Source: Luteibacter anthropi (lineage in GTDB: Bacteria; Pseudomonadota; Gammaproteobacteria; Xanthomonadales; Rhodanobacteraceae). From it: DNA of 64,000 nt. Made by a program: the position numbers and the translations under genes. The DNA lies in the NCBI RefSeq assembly GCF_011759365.1, contig NZ_JAARLZ010000002.1, forward strand, positions 1-64,000. The letters are read 5' to 3'. Positions 26,502 through 35,775 of this stretch are shown here, one piece after another; positions within the stretch are counted from its first letter, which is position 1, and the number at the start of each line of letters is the position of its first letter. The notes beneath the pieces were generated by a model that saw only the letters and a program-made list of their open reading frames with translations, ran no database searches and had not been told where the DNA came from.

Positions 26502-27383
26502 ATGTCCTGCAAATCCATTTCCCTTGCGCTGTGCCTGGGCGCCTGCCTTGCAAGCGGGGCGGCTTCGGCCGCGAACAATGTCGTGTTTCTCAATAATCCT
26601 TCACTGCAGGATGTGAAGGACGTGGGCAACTTCACGGTGCACGGAACGGGCAAGCCGTTCTTCAACGAACTGGTGCTGTTTGCCGCCAACATCAACGGTG
26701 CCAGCGCCGATAAGCCGGTGCTCTACTACAACACCGAGATGAGCAACATCCTGAGCAAGAACATCGACACCGTGAAGGCGTTGCAGAAGAAGGGGATCAA
26801 GGTCCAGATCGCCTACCTTGGCAATCACCAGAACGCCGGCTGGTCGTGCAACATGAGCAAGACGGTAGCGACCGGTCTTGCCGACCTCATGGTGGCCGAT
26901 GTGGTGAAGTATGGCCTCGACGGCATCGACGTCGATGACGAATATTCCTCGTGCAGTGGCAATACCACGGCTTTTTACAATGTCCTGAGCGCGATCAAGA
27001 GCAATCCGGACTTCGACGGCAAGATACTCAGCAAGGCCCTGTGGTCGGATAGCGCCTACTTCAAGTCGACCACGAACGTCGCGAAGCTGCTGACGGAAGG
27101 CTATGAAATGACGTACAACGAGAACGTCACGAACCTTGCGTTCTATAACACGGCCGGCATGGGGAAGAACCAGTTGCTTCTGGGTATCGATCCGGGTAAC
27201 ACACCGTCTTCCAGGGTATATGACGTCGCCAAGAGCGTTGCCAGCGGTGGTTATGCGGGTGTGATGATCTGGGCGCCCAACGGCCGGCTTTCCACGTCCA
27301 GTGCTGCCACGTATTACACCAACATCCTCAAGGCGCAGACCGGTAGTACCGACTCGGCCGTGGACTACGTGTCTTCTCCGTAA
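26502..27383 (+). CDS. Secreted GH18 endo-beta-N-acetylglucosaminidase (EndoH-like)
   Basis: Predicted secreted glycosidase cutting the chitobiose core of N-glycans or a chitin-like substrate, 293 aa. A signal peptide runs to about residue 23 (CLASGAASA). The GH18 catalytic signature DxxDxDxE is seen as D140-G-I-D143-V-D145-D-E147, with E147 as acid/base. The compact single domain and the DDEYSS context resemble EndoH more than chitinases. ATG 26502 has GGAG 11 nt upstream. The frame is open further upstream but lacks a start with a signal peptide. A related gene follows at 27712. Confidence 0.87.
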   Translation: MSCKSISLALCLGACLASGAASAANNVVFLNNPSLQDVKDVGNFTVHGTGKPFFNELVLFAANINGASADKPVLYYNTEMSNILSKNIDTVKALQKKGIKVQIAYLGNHQNAGWSCNMSKTVATGLADLMVADVVKYGLDGIDVDDEYSSCSGNTTAFYNVLSAIKSNPDFDGKILSKALWSDSAYFKSTTNVAKLLTEGYEMTYNENVTNLAFYNTAGMGKNQLLLGIDPGNTPSSRVYDVAKSVASGGYAGVMIWAPNGRLSTSSAATYYTNILKAQTGSTDSAVDYVSSP

Positions 27384-27536
27384 GCGGCAAGACGATTGCT
27401 TCATTGATCCATGGACATGCTGTCCGCTGCGGTAACCAGCTTCGCAACAAACGAGCAGAGCCTTTCGCAAGATATGACGTTTTGCGTCGCAGCGTGCTTT
27501 GCGAACGGTCGTCATATAACGTTTGCGTGGTTGGAG

Positions 27537-27550
27537 TTGGATCGATCTAA
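27537..27550. promoter_or_regulatory. Second copy of the palindromic site, before the second GH18 gene
   Basis: TTGGATCGATCTAA differs from the upstream copy at one base. A -10-like TATAAC lies at 27515-27520. In the 328-bp gap 27384-27711 this is the only regulatory signal I can support; I see no coding sequence or RNA gene there. Confidence 0.55.
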
Positions 27551-27711
27551 ATAACGGTAAAGCGGAGCTTTCCTTTAGGTCGGCCTGGCCAGCGGGAAAC
27601 GACGCGCCCATCGTTCGGCGCCGGGGCGAATGCTTCGATATCGAACGAAGGTGGGGGCACCCTGGGCGTCACGTCGGTACACATACAGCAGCATCCATCG
27701 GAGCAGGATTC

Positions 27712-28662
27712 ATGAACCAGCTGTCCCGTTTCAACCGCACGCGCACGCGTCTTGCGGCCGCCTTGCTTTGCTCGGTCATCGGCATGGCCGCCTCGTCGGC
27801 TTCGTTCGCCGCGACCACCGGCTACACCGGTATCTTTGGTGGCGGCCCGATCTACAAGAAACTCAACAACAACATCAAGGAACTCAGCCAGTCGGGCTTC
27901 ACCGAAGTGATCGTGTGGAGCGTCGAGGTGAAGTCCAACGGCGACCTGAACCTCAATGGCGAATTTCCCATCGTGTCCAACGGTGCCTATGTCGGTAACC
28001 AGACGTACCCCGATTTTGCATCCAACCTCGCCAGCCTCAAGGCGGCGGGCGTAAAGCGCATCACCTTCAGTATCGGCTCGTCGAACGTGGGCGACTTCCA
28101 GGACATCAAGGCCCTGGTCAACAGCACCGGTACGGGTGGCGGTACCGGCACCACGAGCACGCTGTACAAGAATTTCCAGGCACTGAAGAATGCGATTCCG
28201 TCCATCGATGCCATCGATCTCGACGACGAGAACGGCTACGACGCAGCCTCCACCGTGAAGTTCTCGGTGATGCTCGGCAAGCTCGGCTATCACGTGATGC
28301 CGGACGCCTACACCAATGCGTCGTACTGGACGTCCGTCACCCAGCAGGTCAACCAGCAACGTCCCGGTACCGTGGACGGTGTGCACCTTCAGGTCTATTC
28401 CGGTGGCTCGGGCAACAACCCCTGCTCGGGCTGGAACTTCGGTGGCGTGCCGGTGTATCCGGGCATCGCCGATACCACGGTCGGTGGCGGCGTGTCCGTG
28501 CCGGCGGCACAGAGCACCGTGGCGAACTGGGCGGGTAGCTGCGGTATCACCGGTGCCTTCCTGTGGCTGTACGACGACGTGGCCGGCAAGACCTACAACG
28601 GCAAGACGCTCACGGCAGCCTATGCCGGTGCGATCGATGCCGGCCTGACGCCGACCAACTGA
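27712..28662 (+). CDS. Secreted GH18-family glycosidase-like protein
   Basis: Predicted exported protein of 316 aa with a signal peptide ending at about residue 33 (SSASFA). The GH18 signature is D166-A-I-D169-L-D171-D-E173, so all acidic catalytic residues are kept. A (beta/alpha)8-like run of hydrophobic strands is visible (FTEVIVWSVEV, KRITFSIGSSN, GVHLQVYSGG, TGAFLWLYDD). A glycine/threonine-rich loop lies at about 139-150. It is clearly diverged from the neighbouring EndoH-like enzyme. It may be a chitinase-like or non-standard endoglycosidase. GGAG precedes ATG 27712, and the shared palindrome suggests co-regulation. Confidence 0.8.
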   Translation: MNQLSRFNRTRTRLAAALLCSVIGMAASSASFAATTGYTGIFGGGPIYKKLNNNIKELSQSGFTEVIVWSVEVKSNGDLNLNGEFPIVSNGAYVGNQTYPDFASNLASLKAAGVKRITFSIGSSNVGDFQDIKALVNSTGTGGGTGTTSTLYKNFQALKNAIPSIDAIDLDDENGYDAASTVKFSVMLGKLGYHVMPDAYTNASYWTSVTQQVNQQRPGTVDGVHLQVYSGGSGNNPCSGWNFGGVPVYPGIADTTVGGGVSVPAAQSTVANWAGSCGITGAFLWLYDDVAGKTYNGKTLTAAYAGAIDAGLTPTN

Positions 28663-28673
28663 CGACATGCGAT

Positions 28674-28709
28674 GAAGCCGTCCGGGATGCAGACACCCCG
28701 GACGGCTTC
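28674..28709. terminator. Bidirectional hairpin between converging genes
   Basis: GAAGCCGTCCGGG (28674-28686) and CCCGGACGGCTTC (28697-28709) are perfect 13-bp arms around a 10-nt loop. It lies between the stop of the second GH18 gene and the stop of the converging lectin/beta-helix gene. Confidence 0.7.
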
Positions 28710-28715
28710 TACGTG

Positions 28716-30899
28716 TCAGGGGATACCCAGGCCGCTATTGCCGCGCGACACGATGCTGAAGGTCTTCGGCGATCCGTTGCTGAAGGCCGCCTGGCCGGCG
28801 CCGGGCTGGTCCAGGGTGTTGTAGAGCAGGGTGGCGTTGCCCTGTGTATTCGTCGGCACCACGTAGCCGTTGAGACCCGGGGACAGCATGGTGGTGTTCT
28901 CGATGACGCCATTGGTCTGCGACGAGATGCGCATGCCATCGAACATGGCGCTCACCACGGTGTTGCCGCGGAAGGTGATGCTGGCGACGGTAGTCGGTGT
29001 GCCGGAGATGCCCAGGCCGATGGCCGCGTGGCGGCTGCCGTAACCGAAGCTACCGCCGCGGATCACGGTATTGCCCTCGATCGTGGCCGAGCCCAGCGGA
29101 CCGAAGTTGCCGAACACGCCGGCACTCAGGCCGTATTCCTTGCCCGAGTCGTGGGCGAGGTTGTTGGCCACGATATCGTTGTTGCCGCCATAGATGCCGA
29201 TGTTGTTCGCCCACCACGGCGCTACGGAGGTGTTCTGGATCACGGTGATGTCGTGCATCGGCTGGGTGCCGTTGCCACCGTCGTTGATCGCAAGGCCGTC
29301 GTCACCGGTGCCGCGCACGAAGTTGTTGCGGGCAGTCAGGCGGTTGCCGGTGTCGTTGCCGGGTACCGTGTTGCCATTGTTGAGGTTGATGCCGTCGGCC
29401 CAACTGTTGTTGATGCGGCAGTTTTCCACCAGGCCATCCTGGCCGTTGGCCCATACGGCCGCACCTTCATGCTGGATCCACAGGCTGTCGATGATCCAGT
29501 TGCTGCCCTTGATGTTGATGCCGCTGCGATTGCCGCCCTGCGGCGTGCGGTCGATCGCATTGCCGTCGATGGCGAAGTTGCGCAGCACGGTGGACGTGGG
29601 CTGGATCACCGCATCGGTGGCGGTCGTGCCCAGCGGCACATTGGAATAGAGGGTGCTGTACCACATGCCCGCGCCCTGGATCGTCACGCTGTTCGCCGTG
29701 AGGCCATGGGTGGTGTAGAAGGTGCCCTGCGGAATCCACACCACCTTGTTCTGCGCACGCCCCTTGTTGAAGCACGACTGGATCGCCGCCGTGCTGTCCA
29801 CCGAACGGTCGTTGGGCACCGCACCGCAATCGGCGGTGAGCGAGAGCGAGCCGGCGGGCTGCGCCAGCGGGGCAGGCGGCGCTTCGAGTTCGATCAGGTC
29901 GATGTCGTACCAGGCGGCCGTGTTGCCTGCATCCTTGCGCACGGTCACCACGTCACCGGGCTGGATGGGCGCGCCACTGACGAAGGCATGCACCTCGTCC
30001 CAGAACACGTGTGGCTGTCCCGTGGACGGGTCCTGCGACATGCCGTTGTAGTTGGCCTGGGTCTCATAGATCCAGGTCTGGCGCGATGTTACGGGTACGA
30101 CCTGGCGCAGTACGCCGTTGACGTAGAGATCGATGCCCGAGTCGATGCCACCGCCCTGTGGCGCATCGGGAATCGAATAGCGCAGGTTGATCGCCGTCAT
30201 CGGCTTGCCGGTCGTATTGGACCAGCTCACCTGCTGGCTGTTGGCCGCAAGGTGGACGTAGGCGTGGCCGGAGGCTTCCAGTGCTGCGCTGGAGAACAGC
30301 GTGGTGGGTGGTGCGGTCAGCGCAACGATGGACGCGCCGCCCAGCAAGGATCCCTGTTCGGCCTCGAAGGTGGTAAAGGGCGTGAGTGCGCCGATCTGCA
30401 CGGGCGTCACTGCCCATAGCTGGTTGGGGTTACCGGCAATCACGTCCCATTGCTTGACCGTGTCGCCGGGCGTGCTGCTGCCGCCATTGTCCAGGGCCTT
30501 GTCGCTGGCCACGTTGATCACCTGCGAATAACCACCGCCCGCATCCACGATGCGCCACTGCTGGCCGGCATCCGAGATCGACGGCAACGCCTGCGTGAGG
30601 AGCGCGCCGGTGGCGGTGGAATCGCCATTGCTCAGGGCAAGGCCACTGGTGAGGCTGACGAGCAGGTAGGCACCGTTGCCGGCATCCACGGGGCGCCATT
30701 GCTGGTTGGTGTTGCCGTCGTTGCGCGACCACTGGCCGATCTGGCCGGCGTCGGTCAGTCCACGGTTGTCGAGTACCTGGCCACCGGCCTTGACGGTGAA
30801 CAGGTAAGGCTGACCTGTCGCGACATCCGCATGAGCGGCAGCCGTGGCGAGCAGGGAGGTCAGGGCGAGGGCAAGCGGACGAAGGCCGGGACGGCGCAT
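28716..30899 (-). CDS. Secreted ricin-lectin/CBM/parallel beta-helix protein, possible glucanase
   Basis: Exported multidomain protein, 727 aa. After a signal peptide (to about residue 25) come a ricin-type beta-trefoil with three QxW repeats (NQQWRPV, GQQWRIV, NQLWAVT; about residues 28-165), a CBM6/35-like domain (FEAEQGSLLG to WYDIDLIELE; about 178-345), and a right-handed beta-helix (DCGAVPNDRSVDSTAAIQ onward). This order is seen in GH87 mycodextranase/alpha-1,3-glucanase-type proteins, but I cannot verify catalytic residues, so enzymatic activity is an inference. It probably binds and degrades a fungal or bacterial polysaccharide. It follows the chemoreceptor gene by 98 bp on the same strand. 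Confidence 0.8.
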   Translation of the reverse strand: MRRPGLRPLALALTSLLATAAAHADVATGQPYLFTVKAGGQVLDNRGLTDAGQIGQWSRNDGNTNQQWRPVDAGNGAYLLVSLTSGLALSNGDSTATGALLTQALPSISDAGQQWRIVDAGGGYSQVINVASDKALDNGGSSTPGDTVKQWDVIAGNPNQLWAVTPVQIGALTPFTTFEAEQGSLLGGASIVALTAPPTTLFSSAALEASGHAYVHLAANSQQVSWSNTTGKPMTAINLRYSIPDAPQGGGIDSGIDLYVNGVLRQVVPVTSRQTWIYETQANYNGMSQDPSTGQPHVFWDEVHAFVSGAPIQPGDVVTVRKDAGNTAAWYDIDLIELEAPPAPLAQPAGSLSLTADCGAVPNDRSVDSTAAIQSCFNKGRAQNKVVWIPQGTFYTTHGLTANSVTIQGAGMWYSTLYSNVPLGTTATDAVIQPTSTVLRNFAIDGNAIDRTPQGGNRSGINIKGSNWIIDSLWIQHEGAAVWANGQDGLVENCRINNSWADGINLNNGNTVPGNDTGNRLTARNNFVRGTGDDGLAINDGGNGTQPMHDITVIQNTSVAPWWANNIGIYGGNNDIVANNLAHDSGKEYGLSAGVFGNFGPLGSATIEGNTVIRGGSFGYGSRHAAIGLGISGTPTTVASITFRGNTVVSAMFDGMRISSQTNGVIENTTMLSPGLNGYVVPTNTQGNATLLYNTLDQPGAGQAAFSNGSPKTFSIVSRGNSGLGIP

Positions 30900-30997
30900 G
30901 GCGGTGCCTTTGGCAAGGGAAGGGGAAAGAGCCGGAGCGCCGCCATGCTAGAAAGATCCCGCCGCATACTCTTGGACGTATGCGGGCGGGATGACCC

Positions 30998-32557
30998 TCA
31001 GGATGTGACCTGGCTCACACCCGTGAAAACACCGGCCGTATCGCGCAGCACGCGCGCCTGCCCGTGCAAGGTGCCGACGGCTTCGGCGGCCTGGTCAACC
31101 ATCTGCGCGTAATGCTGCGTATCGCTGTCGAGACTGGCCATGGCCTGGTTGATCTGCTCCGTGCCACGACCCTGCTCGCGTGCAAGCTGGCCAATGGCCG
31201 TGACCTGCTGCGCCACGCGGGCCACCGACGCCTGGAGGGTGAGGTTGCTGTCCTCGATGGCGGTGGCCTGTTCCACGCCGTTCTCGATGGCCTCGACCGA
31301 GCGCTCGATCAGATCCTTGATATCACGGGCCGATGTCGCCGAATGCTGGGCGAGCGCGCGCACTTCGCCGGCCACCACGGCAAAGCCCCTGCCGTGGCTG
31401 CCGGCACGCGCCGCTTCCACGGCGGCATTGAGTGCAAGGATATTGGTCTGGAAGGCGATGCTTTCGATGGCGCTGGTGACGTCGCGGATACGGTGGGCAT
31501 GCGCGGCGATCTCCTGCATGACGCTGCCCATGTATTCCACGGCACGACCACTGCGGCGGGCTTCCTCGGCCATGGCACCGGCAACGGTCGTGGCATCCAC
31601 GGCGCGCTCTGCCGTGTGCCGGGCGGCTTCGGTCAGCTCCGCCACGCTGGCCGAGGTTTCCTCAAGCGCCGCGGCCTGGCGCATCGTGCGTTCGGAGATG
31701 TCGCGGTTGCGATCCACGATATGGCTGGCGACGGAGTGCACGGTGTCGCTGGACGACTGCACCGTGCGCACGGTGTCGGCGATGCGGCCCAGCAGGGTGT
31801 TCAGGGCTTCGGCTGTCAGGCCGATCTCGTCGTGGCGGCCGATCTCGGCGCGCAGCGACAGGTCGAGCGTGGCGCTGACCGATTGCAGGGTGCCCTGGAG
31901 CTTTCCCAGGCCGCCCTTGATCAGGCGGTAGAGCCGGCCACCGAACCAGCCCATGCCCAGGGCAGCTGCCACGATGGCGAGCACGGTAAGGATCAGCGAG
32001 GTGCGGTAGGCGGCGGCATTGAGCTCGGCCTGTGCATCGGCCTGGGTCACCACATAAGCCAGGTGGTCGTGCAGGCCATGGTTGAGATCCAGGGCGGCGT
32101 CATGCACCTGCCCATGGTTGTGCAGCATGCCCAGGGCGCTGTCGCGCTGGTTGCCGTCGTAGCGCCTGAAGAAGGTGTCCCGGGCGGCCAGGTAGGCTGC
32201 CATGTGGGCGCGGTCAGCGGCGAGCATGGTCGTGTCTTTGGTATCTCCGGCGGCATGGGCCTGGTAGGCGGCCATGTGGCGTACGAAGCCGGCATCCAGT
32301 GCGTCGATCTCCTGGCGCATCCCGTGGCGGGCGGTCTCGTCGATGCCGTCGACGACATAACGGTACAGGGCCAGGCGAAGGGCGCCGACATCGTCCTGGG
32401 CTTCGCTCAGGGCCTGTAGTCCGGGAAGGGTGGTAGTTTCAAGCCGGCGGATGCGGGCCTGGGATGCGTCGAGCTGGAATAGTCCGTAGCCGCCGACGGC
32501 GAGAAGGGCGATCAGTCCGGCGATCAGGACCACGGCGAGGCGTCGCACGAGGGTCAT
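30998..32557 (-). CDS. Methyl-accepting chemotaxis protein
   Basis: Inner-membrane chemoreceptor, about 519 aa. TM1 is near the N-terminus ([21 protein letters not shown]), a periplasmic helical-bundle sensor of about 160 residues follows, and TM2 is [18 protein letters not shown]. Next come HAMP and the signalling domain with the hairpin tip [20 protein letters not shown]. There is no C-terminal NWETF-type pentapeptide. ATG 32557 has GGAA upstream; ATG 32569 is the alternative. The ligand is unknown. Its position between glycan and peptide scavenging loci suggests a nutrient signal, but this is only context. Confidence 0.92.
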   Translation of the reverse strand: MTLVRRLAVVLIAGLIALLAVGGYGLFQLDASQARIRRLETTTLPGLQALSEAQDDVGALRLALYRYVVDGIDETARHGMRQEIDALDAGFVRHMAAYQAHAAGDTKDTTMLAADRAHMAAYLAARDTFFRRYDGNQRDSALGMLHNHGQVHDAALDLNHGLHDHLAYVVTQADAQAELNAAAYRTSLILTVLAIVAAALGMGWFGGRLYRLIKGGLGKLQGTLQSVSATLDLSLRAEIGRHDEIGLTAEALNTLLGRIADTVRTVQSSSDTVHSVASHIVDRNRDISERTMRQAAALEETSASVAELTEAARHTAERAVDATTVAGAMAEEARRSGRAVEYMGSVMQEIAAHAHRIRDVTSAIESIAFQTNILALNAAVEAARAGSHGRGFAVVAGEVRALAQHSATSARDIKDLIERSVEAIENGVEQATAIEDSNLTLQASVARVAQQVTAIGQLAREQGRGTEQINQAMASLDSDTQHYAQMVDQAAEAVGTLHGQARVLRDTAGVFTGVSQVTS

Positions 32558-33021
32558 CGTAAGTTCCATATGGAGCGGGGCGGGTATCGTTCGCGCGCGC
32601 GACCGGGCTGTCTAGGCGGTTTCTATCGCGGCCATCGCCGAAAACAGTTGACATGATCCTGCGTCAGGCGTTAGAAATTGCGCATTGCAACAAGCCGAGT
32701 CCTTCGGTTTGTCCTTCTAGGGGTATAGACGCTTGGACTTCCAAACGGCCAGGAATCACATCAACGGCACCATGCATCGCCCGATGGCGATGTGTTGTTG
32801 TCGCTGATTCCCGCCGCGTCCAGCCCCCCCCCGCGCCTGATCCGTCATGTCGCCCCGGCTTCCGGGGCGAGCATGCCTGTCGCGTCACCGCTGAATCGCC
32901 TTCGCGACTTTCCAACGCCGTAGCGGGCTTTCCCCGGCCCCTGCGGACACACCCACGGCATTCCCCCGCTCCGCGTCCTGCGCGGTGGCGTTGCCGCATC
33001 CACCCACATCGAAAAACACCC
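32558..33021 (+). promoter_or_regulatory. Long leader region before the TonB receptor, with a candidate promoter
   Basis: No convincing gene is visible in these 464 bp. TTGACA at 32648-32653 and TAGAAA at 32672-32677 (18-bp spacer) form a plausible plus-strand promoter, giving a leader of about 340 nt. A run of nine C lies at 32824-32832 within that leader. I looked for a cobalamin riboswitch box and found none. Confidence 0.35.
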
Positions 33022-35625
33022 ATGCATACCCGCTCACTACTCGCCGTGGCCATCGGCGCATCCCTGGCCGCTTCCGTGATCCAGGCGCAATCCGCGCCCA
33101 CCGACACGTCTCCCGCCTCGCTCGACGCGGTGGTCGTGACAGGGTCCAACATCAAGACCACCGACAGCGAAGGACCCAGCCCTGTCCAGGTCATCTCGTC
33201 GCAGCAGATCATCGCCAGCGGCAAGACCAACCTTCCCGACGTGCTGCGTTCGATCTCCGCCAACAGCGGCAACAGCTTCAACGAGCAGTACACCGGGAGT
33301 TTCTCCGCCGGCACGTCCAGCATGTCGTTGCGCGGCCTCGGTGCAAAGAACACCCTGGTCCTCGTCGATGGCAAGCGCGTGGCGAACTACGCCACCGCCA
33401 ATGATCTCCAGGACACCTTCGTCGACCTGAACTCGCTGCCACTGGTGGCCGTGGATCGCATCGAGGTGCTGAAGGATGGCGCATCGGCCGTGTATGGTTC
33501 CGACGCCATCGCAGGCGTGGTCAACATCATCCTCAAGCAGAACTACCAGGGCGTGGAAGCGGGCGCCGGTTACGGCCAGAGCACCGAAGGCACGGGCCAG
33601 ACGGAGCGCACCTTCAGCTTCCAGGCGGGCCATGGCGACCTGAAGAAGGATCGCTACAACGTCTACTTCGCCGTTGACGGACAACAGCGCGATCGCCTCC
33701 AGCAGGATGACGTGAGCTGGATGCGCAACAGCGACTTCCGCAACAAGCAGGGTGGCACGCTCGCCTGGTCGCCTACGGACTATTACAACAACAAGGCCAC
33801 GGATCGCTTCGCGCAGGGCGTCGGCCCGGTAGAGCTACAGCCTTATGGCGCCATCAGCCCGGGCAAGACAGGTGATGTGTGGGCCTACAATCCTGCGCAA
33901 TACACCACGCTGGTGCCCAAGATCGAGCGCTATCACAGCGTGCTGCGAGGCACGTTCCAGCTCACCGACAACGTGCAGGCGTTTGGCGAATGGATCTACA
34001 CGCGTAGTACCACCAGCTTCACCTTCGGGCCGCCGTTGTCCATCGCCACGGGCCTGCGTGCGTGGAACGACGCCACGCAGTCGCTGACCAATATCGACAG
34101 CACCCTGCCTGTCGGTAACCCGGCGAACCCAAATGGCAAGCCCACGCCCGTCACCACGAACCTGTGGCAGGTCGGGCCGCGCAACAAGCGTGACCGTCAG
34201 ATCTTCGATCGCATCCTGTTCGGGCTGCGCGGCCAGGTGGCCGGCTGGGACTGGGAAGCATCGGCCCTGCACTCGGAGAGCCGTCTCAGCGAGCGCGTGA
34301 CCAACTTCGGCAATCGCTACGCCTTCCAGTCGCTGCTGGCAAACGGCGGATACAACCTGGCATCCACGTCAAACCCGGAGTCTGCCGTGGATGCCCTGCG
34401 ACTGGCGACGCTGCGTCCGGCCGTGTCCAAGCTCGATAGCGTGGACCTGACCGCCAGCCGTTCGCTGTTCGACCTGCCCGCTGGCACGGTCGGCTTTGCC
34501 GCAGGCGCGCAGTTCCGTCGTGAGTCCATCGATTCGCAGACCTCCGATGCCGTGCTTTCCGGCACCGAGCTGCGTCCGGCGCTGGACATCATCCACGGCT
34601 CGCGCCATGTCACCGCCGGTTACGCGGAATTCAACGTGCCGCTGCTGACGACCCTGGAAGCCAACGTTGCGGGCCGCATGGATCACTACAGCGACTTCGG
34701 CAATGCCTTTGCACCGAAGTTCAGCCTGCGCTGGCAGCCGCTGGACTGGTTGCTGGTGCGTGGTTCGTTCTCGCGTGGCTTCCGTGCGCCGTCGCTGCCG
34801 GAGGTCACCAATAGCACGGCCGTGAGCTACAGCTCGGTCATCGATCCGAAGGACCCGATCACGGCCGGTAGCCTGCGCAGCGTCACCAACATCTACAGTG
34901 CCAATCCGAAGTTGAAGCCGGAGCGCTCGAAGAACTACAACGTGGGTTTTGTCGTGGCGCCGACGCCGGATACCAGCATCGGCGTGGATTACTTCCATAT
35001 CGTGCAGAACGGCCTGATCGGTCCGGACAACCTGACCTATATCGTGGCCCATCCGGAGATCTACGGCAGCCGCATCGTGCGTGACAACACGGGTGCGTTG
35101 CAGACCGTATACAACCAGTACCTCAACCAGCAGGGCCGCACCACGTCGGGCGTGGATGTCGATGCCAGCCATACGCTGCATACGGATGGCTACGGCAGCT
35201 TCACGCTCGCGGCAAGCTGGAGCCGCCTGTTGCAGTACCGCCAGGCCCAGGTGGCCGGTGAGGCGAGCGTCAACGCGGCAGGCACCAACATCTTCGGCGC
35301 GCTGCCCAAGTGGCGTGGCTCGACGAGCCTGCGCTGGGCGCTGGCGGATTTCGACAGCACCATCACCTGGTACCACACCGGGGGCTACCGGCAGAATCCG
35401 GACAATATCCCGTCCAACCGTGACTTCCCGAAGAAGGTGGATGCCTGGAATACGGTCGACCTGAGCGTGGCTTACCGCGGCATTCCGAAAACCACGCTGA
35501 CGCTGGCCGCACAGAACGTGCTGAATCGCCGCCCGCCGTGGGACCCGGCCAACACGTACTACGACACCACGCTGGCGAACCCGCTGGGTCGCATCGTATC
35601 GCTGAAGGCCGACTACCGCTTCTGA
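33022..35625 (+). CDS. TonB-dependent receptor paired with an S9 peptidase
   Basis: Outer-membrane TonB-gated transporter, 867 aa. The signal peptide is MHTRSLLAVAIGASLAASVIQAQ, the TonB box/plug start DAVVVTGSNIKTTDSEGPSP, and plug hallmarks are LRGLGAKNTLVLVDGKRV and GASAVYGSDAIAGVVNII. The barrel ends with the aromatic F of KADYRF. The frame is open 369 nt upstream, but ATG 33022 begins the signal peptide. A terminator at 35658 and then an S9 peptidase gene follow. Such pairs are commonly linked to peptide uptake. Siderophore specificity is less likely given the plug type. Confidence 0.92.
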   Translation: MHTRSLLAVAIGASLAASVIQAQSAPTDTSPASLDAVVVTGSNIKTTDSEGPSPVQVISSQQIIASGKTNLPDVLRSISANSGNSFNEQYTGSFSAGTSSMSLRGLGAKNTLVLVDGKRVANYATANDLQDTFVDLNSLPLVAVDRIEVLKDGASAVYGSDAIAGVVNIILKQNYQGVEAGAGYGQSTEGTGQTERTFSFQAGHGDLKKDRYNVYFAVDGQQRDRLQQDDVSWMRNSDFRNKQGGTLAWSPTDYYNNKATDRFAQGVGPVELQPYGAISPGKTGDVWAYNPAQYTTLVPKIERYHSVLRGTFQLTDNVQAFGEWIYTRSTTSFTFGPPLSIATGLRAWNDATQSLTNIDSTLPVGNPANPNGKPTPVTTNLWQVGPRNKRDRQIFDRILFGLRGQVAGWDWEASALHSESRLSERVTNFGNRYAFQSLLANGGYNLASTSNPESAVDALRLATLRPAVSKLDSVDLTASRSLFDLPAGTVGFAAGAQFRRESIDSQTSDAVLSGTELRPALDIIHGSRHVTAGYAEFNVPLLTTLEANVAGRMDHYSDFGNAFAPKFSLRWQPLDWLLVRGSFSRGFRAPSLPEVTNSTAVSYSSVIDPKDPITAGSLRSVTNIYSANPKLKPERSKNYNVGFVVAPTPDTSIGVDYFHIVQNGLIGPDNLTYIVAHPEIYGSRIVRDNTGALQTVYNQYLNQQGRTTSGVDVDASHTLHTDGYGSFTLAASWSRLLQYRQAQVAGEASVNAAGTNIFGALPKWRGSTSLRWALADFDSTITWYHTGGYRQNPDNIPSNRDFPKKVDAWNTVDLSVAYRGIPKTTLTLAAQNVLNRRPPWDPANTYYDTTLANPLGRIVSLKADYRF

Positions 35626-35657
35626 CCGGATGCGTCGCAAGGTGTAGGTGGAAAGGG

Positions 35658-35696
35658 CGGGGCAGGCCGGGAGGGGCCTGTCCCGTCGTTTCTTTT
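35658..35696 (+). terminator. Intrinsic terminator of the TonB receptor gene
   Basis: CGGGGCAGGCC (35658-35668) pairs with GGCCTGTCCCG (35675-35685) with one G-U pair, followed by a T-rich tract (TCGTTTCTTTT). It lies 33 bp after the receptor stop. Confidence 0.7.
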
Positions 35697-35775
35697 CATG
35701 AAACGTGACTTTCAGCAGGGGGTGCGATGAAGTCCTCATCGTAATGTCCTGTTGTCCATCCACAGGAAGATACCG

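Noticed and set aside
28563-30419. A 618-codon plus-strand frame opposite the lectin/beta-helix gene.
   Set aside because: Antisense shadow of a gene with a clear signal peptide and domains on the minus strand.
32558-33021. Cobalamin or other riboswitch in the long leader before the TonB receptor.
   Set aside because: No conserved B12 box or other aptamer core could be recognised.
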